A stretch of DNA of 64,000 nucleotides from an uncultured Dehalococcoidia bacterium (GTDB lineage Bacteria; Chloroflexota; Dehalococcoidia; Lucifugimonadales; UBA3495): positions 1,550,001 to 1,614,000 of the forward strand of contig OY282456.1 in NCBI GenBank assembly GCA_958296225.1, given 5' to 3'. The notes beneath the pieces were generated by a model that saw nothing but the letters and a program-made list of their open reading frames with translations, did not search any database and was not told the origin of the DNA. Below are positions 51,224-59,806 of the stretch, one piece after another. Made by a program: the position numbers and the translations under genes. How positions within the stretch are numbered: the stretch's first letter is position 1; every line of letters starts with the position of its first letter.

Positions 51224-53089
51224 ATGTTCGTCATCGGCACCGCCGGCCACGTTGACCACGGCAAATCCACCCTGGTCAAGGCCCTCACCAACATTGACCC
51301 CGACCGCCTGCCCGAGGAAAAAGAGCGGGAGATGACCGTTGACCTGGGCTTTGCCTGGATGACCCTCCCCAGCGGGCGGGAGGTCAGCATCGTTGACGTG
51401 CCCGGCCACGAGCGCTTTATCAAGAATATGCTGGCCGGCGTCGGCGCCATCGACCTGGCCCTGCTCATCGTGGCCGCCGACGAAAGCGTGATGCCGCAGA
51501 CCCGCGAGCATCTGGCGATACTGGACCTGCTCCGTATCCGGCGCGGCTTGGTGGTTATCACCAAAACCGACCTGGTTGACGATGAGCTGGTGGAGCTGGT
51601 GCAGGCCGAAGTTGAGGACGCCCTGGACGGCACCGCCTTTGCCGGCTGTCCCATGGCGGCGGTGTCGGCCTACACCGGCGACGGGCTGAACGAACTTAAA
51701 ACCGTCATTGACGGCATCCTGGACGACACCGAAACCCGGCGGGATTTGGGCCGTCCCCGCCTGCCCGTTGACCGCTGCTTTACCGTCAGCGGGTTTGGCA
51801 CGGTGGTTACGGGGACGCTGATTGACGGCTCCGTGGCCGTCGGTCAGCAGATTGAGCTGGCCCCGTCGGGACGGCAGGCGCGCATCCGGGGCTTGCAGAG
51901 CCACCGGTCGCGGCTGGATTCCGCCGCGCCGGGGGTGCGGCTGGCGCTGAACCTGTCCGGCATCTCCCGCGATGACGTGCTCCGTGGCGAAGTGCTGACC
52001 AACCCCGGCTGGCTGCGGCCCACGCGCCGGTTCGACGCCAACCTGCGTATGGTGAAGGGCGCGCCCCACGCGCTCAAGCACAACGAAGGCGTAACCTTCC
52101 ACCTGTTCACCAGCGAAACTACGGGCCGGGTGCGCCTGCTGGACGCCGACCGGCTGCCGCCGGGCAGCGAAGGCTGGGTTCAGGTGCTGCTGGATGAGCC
52201 GCTGCCCATGGTAAAAGGCGACTTTTTCGTCCTCCGGTCGTCAGAGGATACTCTGGGCGGCGGGCAGGTTGCCGACCCCAACCCCCGCCGCCGCCACCGC
52301 CGCTTTGCCCCCGACGTGCTGGAGCGGCTGACTATGCTGGACGCCGGCGCCAGCGCGGATGTAATCCTCACCATCGCCGACCAGATGGGGCCCTGTGATT
52401 TGCGTACCCTGTCCCAGCGCTCCAACCTTTCCGAGGGGGAGGCGCTGGAGCGGCTCAGCGCCCTTGCCGAATCGGGGGAACTGGTCGAGCTGGGCGAAAT
52501 GGGAACGCAGGCCGATGCCGTCGTCTATTCCCGGCGCGGCTGGGACATTGTAAAGAATCAGGCCCAGGTTGCGTTGCAGGCTTACCACAATCAATATCCC
52601 CTGCGACGGGGCGCGCCGCCCCAGGAACTCCGCAGCCGTCTGGGGGTTTCGCAGCCCGTGTATCTGCGGGCGGCGGCGCGGCTGGCGGATGAGGGAGTAA
52701 CCGCTGACGACGGCGGCCTGATGCGTACCCCCGACCACAGCGTCCAGTTAAGCGAGCGTCAGGAGAGCGACAGCGCGGCCTATTTGGCCGCTTTGGCCGC
52801 CGAACCCTGGTCGCCGCCTACCGACCGTCCTTTAGACCCGGAGCTGCTGGGTTACTTGCAGGAGCGGGGCGACGTGGTGAAGGTCAACGAAACGGTGGTG
52901 TTCACCACGGCTGCCTATAACGATATGGCCGGGCGCATCGTCGCCCATCTGCGGGCCAACGGCAGCGTTACCGTGGCCGATGCCCGCACCATCTTTGGCA
53001 CCAGCCGCAAGTACGTGCTGCCCCTGCTGGAATACCTGGACCAGCAGCGGATTACCCGGCGGGTGGGGGACGAACGGGTGCTGCGCTAA
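51224..53089 (+). CDS. selB: Selenocysteine-specific translation elongation factor
   Basis: A 621-residue protein. GTPase domain: GHVDHGKST G1 at about residue 8, DVPGHERFI G3, and ITKTD G4. It continues with beta-barrel domains (TVSGFGTVVTGTLIDG) and ends in winged helices around residues 420-621, with the last ending GTSRKYVLPLLEYLDQQRITRR, typical of the SECIS-binding part. SelB delivers Sec-tRNA to UGA codons next to a SECIS hairpin. It is the decoding factor for the Rdx selenoprotein found 34 kb away. No strong ribosome site is visible before this ATG. selA and selD are not in the window. Confidence 0.95.
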   Translation: MFVIGTAGHVDHGKSTLVKALTNIDPDRLPEEKEREMTVDLGFAWMTLPSGREVSIVDVPGHERFIKNMLAGVGAIDLALLIVAADESVMPQTREHLAILDLLRIRRGLVVITKTDLVDDELVELVQAEVEDALDGTAFAGCPMAAVSAYTGDGLNELKTVIDGILDDTETRRDLGRPRLPVDRCFTVSGFGTVVTGTLIDGSVAVGQQIELAPSGRQARIRGLQSHRSRLDSAAPGVRLALNLSGISRDDVLRGEVLTNPGWLRPTRRFDANLRMVKGAPHALKHNEGVTFHLFTSETTGRVRLLDADRLPPGSEGWVQVLLDEPLPMVKGDFFVLRSSEDTLGGGQVADPNPRRRHRRFAPDVLERLTMLDAGASADVILTIADQMGPCDLRTLSQRSNLSEGEALERLSALAESGELVELGEMGTQADAVVYSRRGWDIVKNQAQVALQAYHNQYPLRRGAPPQELRSRLGVSQPVYLRAAARLADEGVTADDGGLMRTPDHSVQLSERQESDSAAYLAALAAEPWSPPTDRPLDPELLGYLQERGDVVKVNETVVFTTAAYNDMAGRIVAHLRANGSVTVADARTIFGTSRKYVLPLLEYLDQQRITRRVGDERVLR

Positions 53090-53183
53090 CCCGGCCGCCC
53101 ATTGCCCCAACCGCCGCCGGAGCGTCCGCCCCATTGTGCTGCCATGCTGTCCCGAATCCACTGCCGCATCGGAGGTGAAATAG

Positions 53184-53483
53184 ATGACCGCCCGCCCCAA
53201 AATTCCCTACGCCGAGCAGAAGCGCCGCGGGCAGGCCATCTATGATGCCCAAATCCGCCGCCTGATTGTTCCTGAGGACGAAGGCAAGTTCGTCCTGGTC
53301 GATATTCTCACCGGCGATTACGAAATCGACACGCGCGCAGTCCTGGCCAGAATCAGATTGCGCGCGCGTCGTCCCGACGCAGTTATCCACACCATGCGCC
53401 GGCATAAAACCTACGTCGGACGGGTACTCAGCCCGCGTCGTATCCGCCGCCAGGCACGGAAACACGAAGAGTTTCCGTTGTGA
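53184..53483 (+). CDS. Small protein commonly paired with clan AA aspartic proteases
   Basis: A 99-residue protein: QKRRGQAIYDAQIRRLIVPEDEGKFVLVDILTGDYEIDTR, close to a family of small proteins found just upstream of retropepsin-like genes. The function is unknown. GGAGGTG lies before the ATG. Its partner immediately downstream is only a remnant. Confidence 0.65.
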   Translation: MTARPKIPYAEQKRRGQAIYDAQIRRLIVPEDEGKFVLVDILTGDYEIDTRAVLARIRLRARRPDAVIHTMRRHKTYVGRVLSPRRIRRQARKHEEFPL

Positions 53484-53617
53484 ATCTGGAAGGCGTACCC
53501 CGCATCGGAATGGAGTTGCTCCGGGGCAGCAACCTCAGCGTTAACGCCGCTCCCGCCGGTCTGGTAACTATTACTGAGTTGCCGGCCCCATCCCGACCGG
53601 AAACGACGCGCTGGTAA
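53480..53617 (+). pseudogene. Remnant C-terminal part of a clan AA (retropepsin-like) aspartic protease
   Basis: A 45-codon frame overlapping the preceding gene by four bases, translating to GVPRIGMELLRGSNLSVN and a LVTITELP strand. This matches the GM-LL-G-x-L-x-V end of retropepsin-like proteins, but the catalytic D-T-G and the whole N-terminal half are absent. Confidence 0.6.
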
Positions 53618-53621
53618 AGTT

Positions 53622-54848
53622 ATGGCGTTAGACTTTGGCAAAACCTCCCGTCAGCTGTTGTCGGCGGTGGGCGCGGTTGCAATGACTTCGCGCACGCGAC
53701 GCCAGCGTTTCGCTGACACTATCGACCGGGCGCTGGCCGTCTCGCCGGCCGAGGCCGTCCGCCGTACTGCGTCCGTTGGCCGTCGCCCGTTCATTGTGGC
53801 CCGCGCCGGCGCGGAGGGTTTGCTGGACAGCCACCCGCCGCCGGGCGTCCCCAACGACTGGACGGCGGTTTCGGTGGACGGGTCGCATATTGACGTTGAC
53901 CGGCATCTGCCCTTGCGCTGTTACCTTATCAACCTGGGCGGGTGCGCGCTCACCTACGGCGCCAACCCCGACTGCCGGCTTTTCAGCGAGCCGACCCTGG
54001 CGGCCGGCGACGCCGACCTGTATTTGCGGCCCGCGGACGGCTCTCCGGACGAAATGCCCATCTCCGGCCAACTGCTGGGGGCGTTGCGTACCGTGCGCGA
54101 GGTGGAGCGTCTGGCCGATGCGGTGGCGGCCCTGCCGTCCGATGTGCCCGTGGTCGCCCTTTTGGACGGCACGTTGGCCTTTTGGGATTTACAGCGGGGC
54201 AACTACCCCGGATACGTCAGCGAGACGCTCATCGGAGTCCGGCTGCGCTCGGCGTTGGCGCGCTTGCGGGATGCCGCCCGCGGCCCGCGGCCGGTTACGG
54301 TGGCCGCCTACACCTCCCGGCCGCAAACTACCGAAGTGGCCGGGGCCGTGCGCCTCTGTCTCTGCGGCAGCGACGACACGGAATGCGCCCGCCGCTGCAG
54401 CGCGCGCCGCTCCGACCGGGCGCAGTGCGACGCGGCGGCCGGATTTGATGACCAGGAACTGTTCGCGGCGCTGCTGGAACCCGGCCACCGCTCGCCGCTG
54501 TACCAGTCGGGCCGGCTGGCGTCCCGCTTTGGCGTGGGCCTGGCCGTGGGTGACGAGTGGAGCCACTTCTATTACGTCAACAGCGGCGCCGAAATCGCGC
54601 GGGTAGAGGTGCCCGACTGGGTGGCCGACGACGGGAATCTGCTGGCTTTGGGACACGCCATGCTGGTCCGGCAGTGCGCGCTGGGGCTGGGCTATCCCGT
54701 CGTGATTGCCGAGGCCCACGAGCAGGCCGTGGTCAGCGGCCACGACCGGGCCGAGTTTCGCAAGCTGGCTTTGATGCTGATGGAGCAACAGGGCTTGCCG
54801 ACCCCGGAATCGGCCAAAACCCTATCCAAGCGGCTGCCCTGGGTTTAA
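53622..54848 (+). CDS. NurA-domain nuclease
   Basis: A 408-residue protein with NurA features: AVSVDGSHIDVDRH (metal-binding Asp) around residue 82, LLDGTLAFWDL around residue 182 and VIAEAHEQAVVSGHDR near the end. NurA nucleases process DNA ends, usually with a HerA helicase; no helicase gene is adjacent here. A Cys-rich patch CLCGSDDTECARRCSARR at about residue 240 is unusual and may bind a metal. Its start is four bases after the remnant gene's stop. Confidence 0.85.
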   Translation: MALDFGKTSRQLLSAVGAVAMTSRTRRQRFADTIDRALAVSPAEAVRRTASVGRRPFIVARAGAEGLLDSHPPPGVPNDWTAVSVDGSHIDVDRHLPLRCYLINLGGCALTYGANPDCRLFSEPTLAAGDADLYLRPADGSPDEMPISGQLLGALRTVREVERLADAVAALPSDVPVVALLDGTLAFWDLQRGNYPGYVSETLIGVRLRSALARLRDAARGPRPVTVAAYTSRPQTTEVAGAVRLCLCGSDDTECARRCSARRSDRAQCDAAAGFDDQELFAALLEPGHRSPLYQSGRLASRFGVGLAVGDEWSHFYYVNSGAEIARVEVPDWVADDGNLLALGHAMLVRQCALGLGYPVVIAEAHEQAVVSGHDRAEFRKLALMLMEQQGLPTPESAKTLSKRLPWV

Positions 54849-54914
54849 TTTTTCAATAAATCCTGTGTATCCTGTACATCCCTGCAAAGCAAAACAAATG
54901 GAAGGAGATTTCCT

Positions 54915-55400
54915 ATGGGTGAGTTGAATGATTTGGCTGCATCGGTGGCCGGGCTGCTGAAAGAGCGCGGCGACACCCTCGCCGTGTCGGAGTCGTCTTG
55001 CGGCGGTTTGATTTCGGCGGCTTTGGTGTCAATACCGGGCGCGTCGGCCTACTACGTGGGCGGTTCGGTGGTCTATACGCGGGTGGCGCAGCAGGGGCTG
55101 TTGCAGGTGCCCGAGTCGGCGATGGAGGGCCACCGGGCCAGCACGGAATACTACGCCCTGCTCAACGCCCGCACCTCCCGCGAAAGGCTGGGCACCACCT
55201 GGGCGCTGGCCGAAACCGGCGCCAGCGGGCCAACGGGCAACCGCTACGGCGACAATTACGGCCACGCCTGCTTTGGCGTCGCCGGCCCGGTGGAACGTTC
55301 GCAAACGCTGGAAACCGGCAGCCCCGACCGGGAGGCCAATATGTGGGTGTTCGCCCGCGCGGCGCTGGCCTTGCTGGAAGACGCGCTGCGAGCGGCGTAA
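54915..55400 (+). CDS. CinA-family nicotinamide-nucleotide amidohydrolase domain protein
   Basis: A 161-residue protein, the stand-alone CinA C-terminal (PncC-like) type: LAVSESSCGGLISAALVSIPGASAYYVGGSVVYT, then TWALAETGASGP. AAGGAGA precedes the ATG. PncC-type enzymes deamidate NMN in pyridine-nucleotide recycling. The C-terminal G-P-T-G loop differs slightly from the G-I-A-G-P standard, so activity is likely but not certain. Confidence 0.8.
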   Translation: MGELNDLAASVAGLLKERGDTLAVSESSCGGLISAALVSIPGASAYYVGGSVVYTRVAQQGLLQVPESAMEGHRASTEYYALLNARTSRERLGTTWALAETGASGPTGNRYGDNYGHACFGVAGPVERSQTLETGSPDREANMWVFARAALALLEDALRAA

Positions 55401-55418
55401 CGTTTCCCGCCGCCGCCG

Positions 55419-56684
55419 TCAGCGCGCGGTATCGTCCAGGTAGCCGGCCAGTTCACCGGCGTCGGTAATCCCTGCGGCCGTGCGGATAAACGCGCGCAGC
55501 GACGGGCTGCGGCGGCGCAGTTCCGCGACCTGTTCCCCAATGACGCTGACGCCGGCGGCGCCGGTGGTGGCGTAGGTGCCGTGGAAGGCAAAGTACGCCT
55601 GGTTGAGCCGGCGGATGTAGTACCCGTGGCCGACGAACACCCGGCGGCGCTCCTCCATATAAGCCTCGGCTCCGGCGACGTCGCCGGCCGCCAGCAGCGC
55701 GTCAACCCGCAATCTGGCCGCCCGCATTTCCGCCTGAAAGTCAAACCGCTCCGGGTCGCGGGCCGGTCTGGCCGGGGACTCCAACGCCGGCGGCGGGGGA
55801 GCGTCCCCGGTCAGCCTTTGCCGGGCCAGTTGCCCAATTTCCCGCCCGGCGATGGTGGCAACGGTCTCATTGAGGGTAGTCAAGTCCCCGCCCGCAAAAT
55901 AACGGCGTCCCAACGGCCGGAACCAGAGCCAGTGATGCACCCACTCGTGGGCGATGATTTCCAGCGCGAAATCCAGCCCGGCGTCGGGCAGCGCGATGGA
56001 CGGGTAAAAGGCGATGCCGCCGGTGTTCACCACCAGGGCGGATAATCCCGTGCGGCTTTCCACCTGCCGCTCAATGCCGCCGCGCTCCTCGGCGGTCAGT
56101 CCCGTTTGCAGTACCACGTCATCGCCCCGGGCGATGCGGGCGCGGGGTGATGTAATCAGCACCGTTGGGGAGCCGGTCAGCACGGTATCCACCGGCGGGA
56201 ATACGCCGGTCCACGCCCGGAATCCCAGGGACTGGAGCGTGTCCGCCACCGCCGACTCCAGCGTTTCCTCAACCCCGGGCCGCAACCGGGCTTGCCGGTC
56301 GCGCAGCTGAGCCTGCTCTTGCCGGAGCGCCGCCGCGGCCCGGGCAGTTTCCGCCGGGAGCGGCGCCGGCGCGGGCGGCGCCCGGGTTTCCAGGTCTATC
56401 AGCCGGTATCCAATAAAACGAAGCCTTTCCCCCAGGGCAAAGTATTCGTTGACCTGCTCCAGCCGCTGCGCATCCGTTTGGTTTTTGACCAGCGCCGCCG
56501 GACTGTTCGCTATCCGCCGGAGCCACTTGTCGGGCAAATTTTGCGCCTCCCAGCCGGCCACGCTGAAGCGATACCGCGCGGTGGCGGCGTCAATGTCGGT
56601 GGGCCGGTAGTCCTCGCCGCAGAACAGCGCGACGATGATTGCCCCGCATATTGCGTATACCCAGTGTCGCTGCCGCTTAAGCAA
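55419..56684 (-). CDS. Membrane-anchored metalloprotease-like protein (HExxH)
   Basis: About 421 residues from a TTG at 56684. One hydrophobic helix near the N-terminus (HWVYAICGAIIVALFCG) implies an envelope anchor. A coiled/helical region with Glu, Gln and Arg-rich stretches precedes a zinc-type motif, IIAHEWVHHWLWF (HExxH), around residue 235, followed by GDLTTLNETVATIAGREIG, a plausible third ligand. No named family was matched. A longer upstream frame is shadow sequence over the divergent gene; the start is uncertain because no ATG lies nearby. Confidence 0.6.
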   Translation of the reverse strand: MLKRQRHWVYAICGAIIVALFCGEDYRPTDIDAATARYRFSVAGWEAQNLPDKWLRRIANSPAALVKNQTDAQRLEQVNEYFALGERLRFIGYRLIDLETRAPPAPAPLPAETARAAAALRQEQAQLRDRQARLRPGVEETLESAVADTLQSLGFRAWTGVFPPVDTVLTGSPTVLITSPRARIARGDDVVLQTGLTAEERGGIERQVESRTGLSALVVNTGGIAFYPSIALPDAGLDFALEIIAHEWVHHWLWFRPLGRRYFAGGDLTTLNETVATIAGREIGQLARQRLTGDAPPPPALESPARPARDPERFDFQAEMRAARLRVDALLAAGDVAGAEAYMEERRRVFVGHGYYIRRLNQAYFAFHGTYATTGAAGVSVIGEQVAELRRRSPSLRAFIRTAAGITDAGELAGYLDDTAR

Positions 56685-56831
56685 ATCCGCGCCATCCTGT
56701 CGCTGCCGGCCTGTCGGTTTCTTTTCTTGACACCCGCCCCGCCGCGTAACATAATTTGCTCCGCCCAACGCGGTTTGCCCACGGCGGGCGCGCATAGCTC
56801 GTACCAGTATAGCGGCGGCAGGAGGTTTTCG

Positions 56832-57278
56832 TTGTCCACCAATTCCTTTACCCTTACCGATGAGATGCGCCAGCAGTCCATCGGCGTTGAGAGCGCGCCG
56901 ACCGCGCTGGATATTGAGAAGGGTCACATCGCCCGCTTTGCCGAGGCCATCGGCGACGACAACCCGGCGTACACGACCGGCCTTCCCGAAACCGGCGGCA
57001 TCATCGCGCCGCCCACCTTCCTGCGGGCGATGCGCGCCGTCCGCCCGCAGCTGCCCTTTGATGTACCCTTCACCCGCCTGCTCGACGGTGGCAGCGACTG
57101 GGAGTATTTTGAACCCGTGCGCCCCGGCGATACGATTACCGCCGTGGGCCGCGTTGAGGACATCCGCGAGCGCACCGGCAGCATCGGGCAGATGCTCATT
57201 ACCACCATCAAAATTACCTATCGCAACCAGTCCGGCGCCGTTGTCGCCACGCAAACCAGCACCTCCATCCGGCACTAA
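56832..57278 (+). CDS. FAS1-like dehydratase domain protein (MaoC N-terminal type)
   Basis: A 148-residue protein from TTG 56832, with AGGAGG ahead of it. It has the hot-dog fold pattern of the N-terminal half of R-specific hydratases: IEKGHIARFAEAIGDDNPAY, then APPTFLRAM, DWEYFEPVRPGDTI. It is encoded just before a MaoC gene, so the two probably form one heteromeric enoyl-CoA hydratase. Confidence 0.8.
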   Translation: MSTNSFTLTDEMRQQSIGVESAPTALDIEKGHIARFAEAIGDDNPAYTTGLPETGGIIAPPTFLRAMRAVRPQLPFDVPFTRLLDGGSDWEYFEPVRPGDTITAVGRVEDIRERTGSIGQMLITTIKITYRNQSGAVVATQTSTSIRH

Positions 57279-57312
57279 CCGGCGGCGAATCCCCAGCAGA
57301 ATGAGGAACATA

Positions 57313-57744
57313 ATGGGCCAACAGGTTTATTTTGAAGACGTTAGCGAAGGCATGGCACTGCCGGCCGAGGTCAGGGAACCCACCACCCGCCAGCTGGTCC
57401 AGTACGCCGGCGCATCCGGGGACTTTTACGAAATTCACTACGATAAGGATTACGCCCAGAGCATCGGCCTCACCGGCATCATCATCCACGGCGCGCTGAA
57501 AAACGCCATGCTCGGCGCCTACGTAACCGGCTGGGCCGGCCCGGCGGCCACCCTGCGCCGTCTGACCTGCCAGTATCGCGGTATGGACTACCCCGGCGAA
57601 CCCATCACCGCCAAAGGCCACGTCACCCGCGTCTATCAGGAAGGCACGCAAAATCTGGTGGACTGCGCCATCTGGCTGGAAAATCCGCAAGGCCAGCAGA
57701 CCACGCCGGGCACGGCCACCGTCGCCTTGCCCAGCCGGGGTTGA
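57313..57744 (+). CDS. MaoC-like dehydratase
   Basis: A 143-residue protein with GAGGAAC ahead of its ATG. The hydratase-2 motif is YAGASGDFYEIHYDKDYAQSIG, with Asp and His placed as in (R)-specific enoyl-CoA hydratases; GIIIHGALKNAMLG is the second helix. It adds water across enoyl-CoA or removes it. The partner is the preceding gene. The substrate chain is unknown. Confidence 0.85.
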   Translation: MGQQVYFEDVSEGMALPAEVREPTTRQLVQYAGASGDFYEIHYDKDYAQSIGLTGIIIHGALKNAMLGAYVTGWAGPAATLRRLTCQYRGMDYPGEPITAKGHVTRVYQEGTQNLVDCAIWLENPQGQQTTPGTATVALPSRG

Positions 57745-57761
57745 CATTCCGAAACTCCATA

Positions 57762-57791
57762 CCGTCTTGCTCGCGAAAGCGGGAATGACGG
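57762..57791. repeat. Degenerate palindrome, CCGTC...GACGG family
   Basis: CCGTCTTGCTCGC-GAAA-GCGGGAATGACGG, close to an inverted repeat around GAAA. It lies between the MaoC and first SDR genes. Confidence 0.6.
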
Positions 57792-57848
57792 CGTCCCGGG
57801 AACGACGGGATAAACTGAATTAAATCAAAAGAGAAGGATTCGATTACT

Positions 57849-58784
57849 ATGCCCAACAATCTGGAAGGAAAGGTAGCCATCGTCACCGGCTCCGGCCGCG
57901 GCGTCGGTCGTGGCATTGCCAGGCTGATGGCCGAGGAAGGCGCGAAGGTCGTCGTGGTTGACCCCGGCGTGAACGTGGACGGCACCGGCTTTGACCAGTC
58001 CATCGCCGAAGTGGTAGTTGGCGAAATCCGGGACGCCGGCGGCGCCGCCGTCGCCTGCACCGAGTCGGTGGCAACTATGGAAGGCGGCGAGCGCATCGTG
58101 CAGACCGCCATTGACAACTATGGCCGCCTGGACATCGTGGTCTGCTGCGCCGGCATCCTGCGCGACCGGATGGTTTTCAATATGACCGAACAGGAATGGG
58201 ACGACGTTATCGCCGTTCACCTCAAGGGCACCTTTACGGTGGTCAAGCACGCCTGCATCCTGTTCCGGCAGCAGCGTTCCGGTCGGGTTATCACCTTCAG
58301 CAGCCAGTCCGGTCTGGTGGGCAACAGCGGGCAGGCCAACTACGGGGCGGCCAAGAGCGGCATCGCCGGCTTTACCAAAGTGGTGGCCAAGGATATGGGG
58401 CGCTACGGCGTAACGGCCAACTCCATCGCGCCGCGCGCCACCACCCGGATGATTGGCGCCATACCGGAATCCGCCGCCGAAATTCGCGCACGCGGCGGCG
58501 TGTCCTCCCTCTCCGGCGACGGCGGCGACGACAGCGAATTGCAGAACCTGGACCCCGACGGCATCGCGCCTTTCGTCTGCTACCTGGCCTCCGACTACGC
58601 CGCCAACGTCAACGGGCAAACCTTCCTGGTGTACGGCGACACCGTTTCCCTGATGTCGCAGCCGCGCCCGGAGAAGGCCATCTGGACCGAAGCCGGCCAT
58701 TGGGATCTGGACGACCTGTCCGCTCAGGCCCGCAACTATCTGACCGCCGGCATCGTGAACCCGGCTCCGGCCCAGCAGCGCTGA
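57849..58784 (+). CDS. Short-chain dehydrogenase/reductase, copy 1
   Basis: A 311-residue SDR: IVTGSGRGVGRGIARLMA cofactor motif, CCAGILRDRMVFNM, and the Y-x-x-x-K active site in NYGAAKSGIAGF. It resembles 3-hydroxyacyl-type dehydrogenases that pair with MaoC hydratases. The C-terminus is longer than a minimal SDR. It has a close paralogue immediately downstream. Confidence 0.87.
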   Translation: MPNNLEGKVAIVTGSGRGVGRGIARLMAEEGAKVVVVDPGVNVDGTGFDQSIAEVVVGEIRDAGGAAVACTESVATMEGGERIVQTAIDNYGRLDIVVCCAGILRDRMVFNMTEQEWDDVIAVHLKGTFTVVKHACILFRQQRSGRVITFSSQSGLVGNSGQANYGAAKSGIAGFTKVVAKDMGRYGVTANSIAPRATTRMIGAIPESAAEIRARGGVSSLSGDGGDDSELQNLDPDGIAPFVCYLASDYAANVNGQTFLVYGDTVSLMSQPRPEKAIWTEAGHWDLDDLSAQARNYLTAGIVNPAPAQQR

Positions 58785-58791
58785 AAAGATT

Positions 58792-58814
58792 CCCTCTCCC
58801 TTGACGGGAGAGGG
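58792..58814. repeat. 23-base palindrome, CCCTCTCCC family (copy 2)
   Basis: CCCTCTCCC-TTGAC-GGGAGAGGG between the two SDR genes; related to 39219-39241. Confidence 0.75.
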
Positions 58815-58865
58815 TCAGGGTGAGGGTGGCGCCTCGCCATTCAAATCAATCCCAAGGACAGAACA

Positions 58866-59777
58866 ATGCCACTACTGCAAGATAAGGTAGCAATCGTCAC
58901 CGGCGCCGGGCGCGGCATCGGGCGCGGCGTCGCCCGGCTGCTGGCCGCCGAGGGCGCCAGCGTCGTAGTCTGCGACCTCGGCGTCAACGTGGACGGCACC
59001 GGCGCCGACGTGTCCGTAGCCCAGCAGGTCGTCAACGAAATTGGCGAAGCCGGCGGCAAGGCCGTGGCCTGCACCGAATCCGTCGCCACTATGGACGGCG
59101 GCGAGCAAATCGTGCAGACCGCCGTGGACAACTTCGGCCAGCTGGACATCGTGGTTACGGTGGCCGGCATCCTCCGCGACCGCATGGTTTTCAATATGAG
59201 CGAAGCGGAGTGGGACGACGTTATCGCCGTTCACCTCAAGGGCACGTTCACCGTCGTCAAGCACGCCAGCATCCTCTTTCGCCAGCAGAGGTCGGGCCGG
59301 ATTATCACCTTCAGCAGCACCTCCGGACTGTACGGCAACAGCGGCCAGGCCAACTACGGCGCGGCGAAAGACGGCATCGCCGGGTTCACCCGCGTCTGCG
59401 CCCGCGATTTGGGCCGCTACGGTGTAACCGCCAACGCCATCTCCCCCTCGGCCAGCACCCGCATGACCACCAGCGTACCCGACGAGGCCCGCGCGCTGCG
59501 TTCCGCCCGTGGCATCGCCGCCGGCGGCGGGCTGCGCGGCGAACCGGAGGACGTAGCCCCCATGGTGGCCTGGCTGGCCTCCGATGAAGCTGCCCACGTC
59601 AACGGTCACGTGTTCCACGTAACCGGCGGCCTGGTAACGCTGCTCAACGAACCGGAGCCGGTCAAGACCATCCGCAAGCAGGGCCGCTGGACGGTGGACG
59701 AGCTGGCCGCCGTATTTCCGCCCACCATCGGGATTGAGCTCTACAACCCGGCCCCCGTGCCGCCGCCCAGCGCGTGA
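58866..59777 (+). CDS. Short-chain dehydrogenase/reductase, copy 2
   Basis: A 303-residue paralogue of copy 1: IVTGAGRGIGRGVARLLA, VAGILRDRMVFNMSEAEWDDVIAV, NYGAAKDGIAGF. The two share long identical stretches in the core but diverge in the last third and C-terminus, so they may handle different chain types. It is a tandem duplicate with a palindrome between. Confidence 0.87.
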   Translation: MPLLQDKVAIVTGAGRGIGRGVARLLAAEGASVVVCDLGVNVDGTGADVSVAQQVVNEIGEAGGKAVACTESVATMDGGEQIVQTAVDNFGQLDIVVTVAGILRDRMVFNMSEAEWDDVIAVHLKGTFTVVKHASILFRQQRSGRIITFSSTSGLYGNSGQANYGAAKDGIAGFTRVCARDLGRYGVTANAISPSASTRMTTSVPDEARALRSARGIAAGGGLRGEPEDVAPMVAWLASDEAAHVNGHVFHVTGGLVTLLNEPEPVKTIRKQGRWTVDELAAVFPPTIGIELYNPAPVPPPSA

Positions 59778-59806
59778 CGGATGGTTATGGAACCGGCGGC
59801 GCGGCG

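Noticed and set aside
56685..57311. Upstream extension of the metalloprotease-like frame to 57311
   Set aside because: It is antisense to the MaoC-type genes and lacks protein-like composition.
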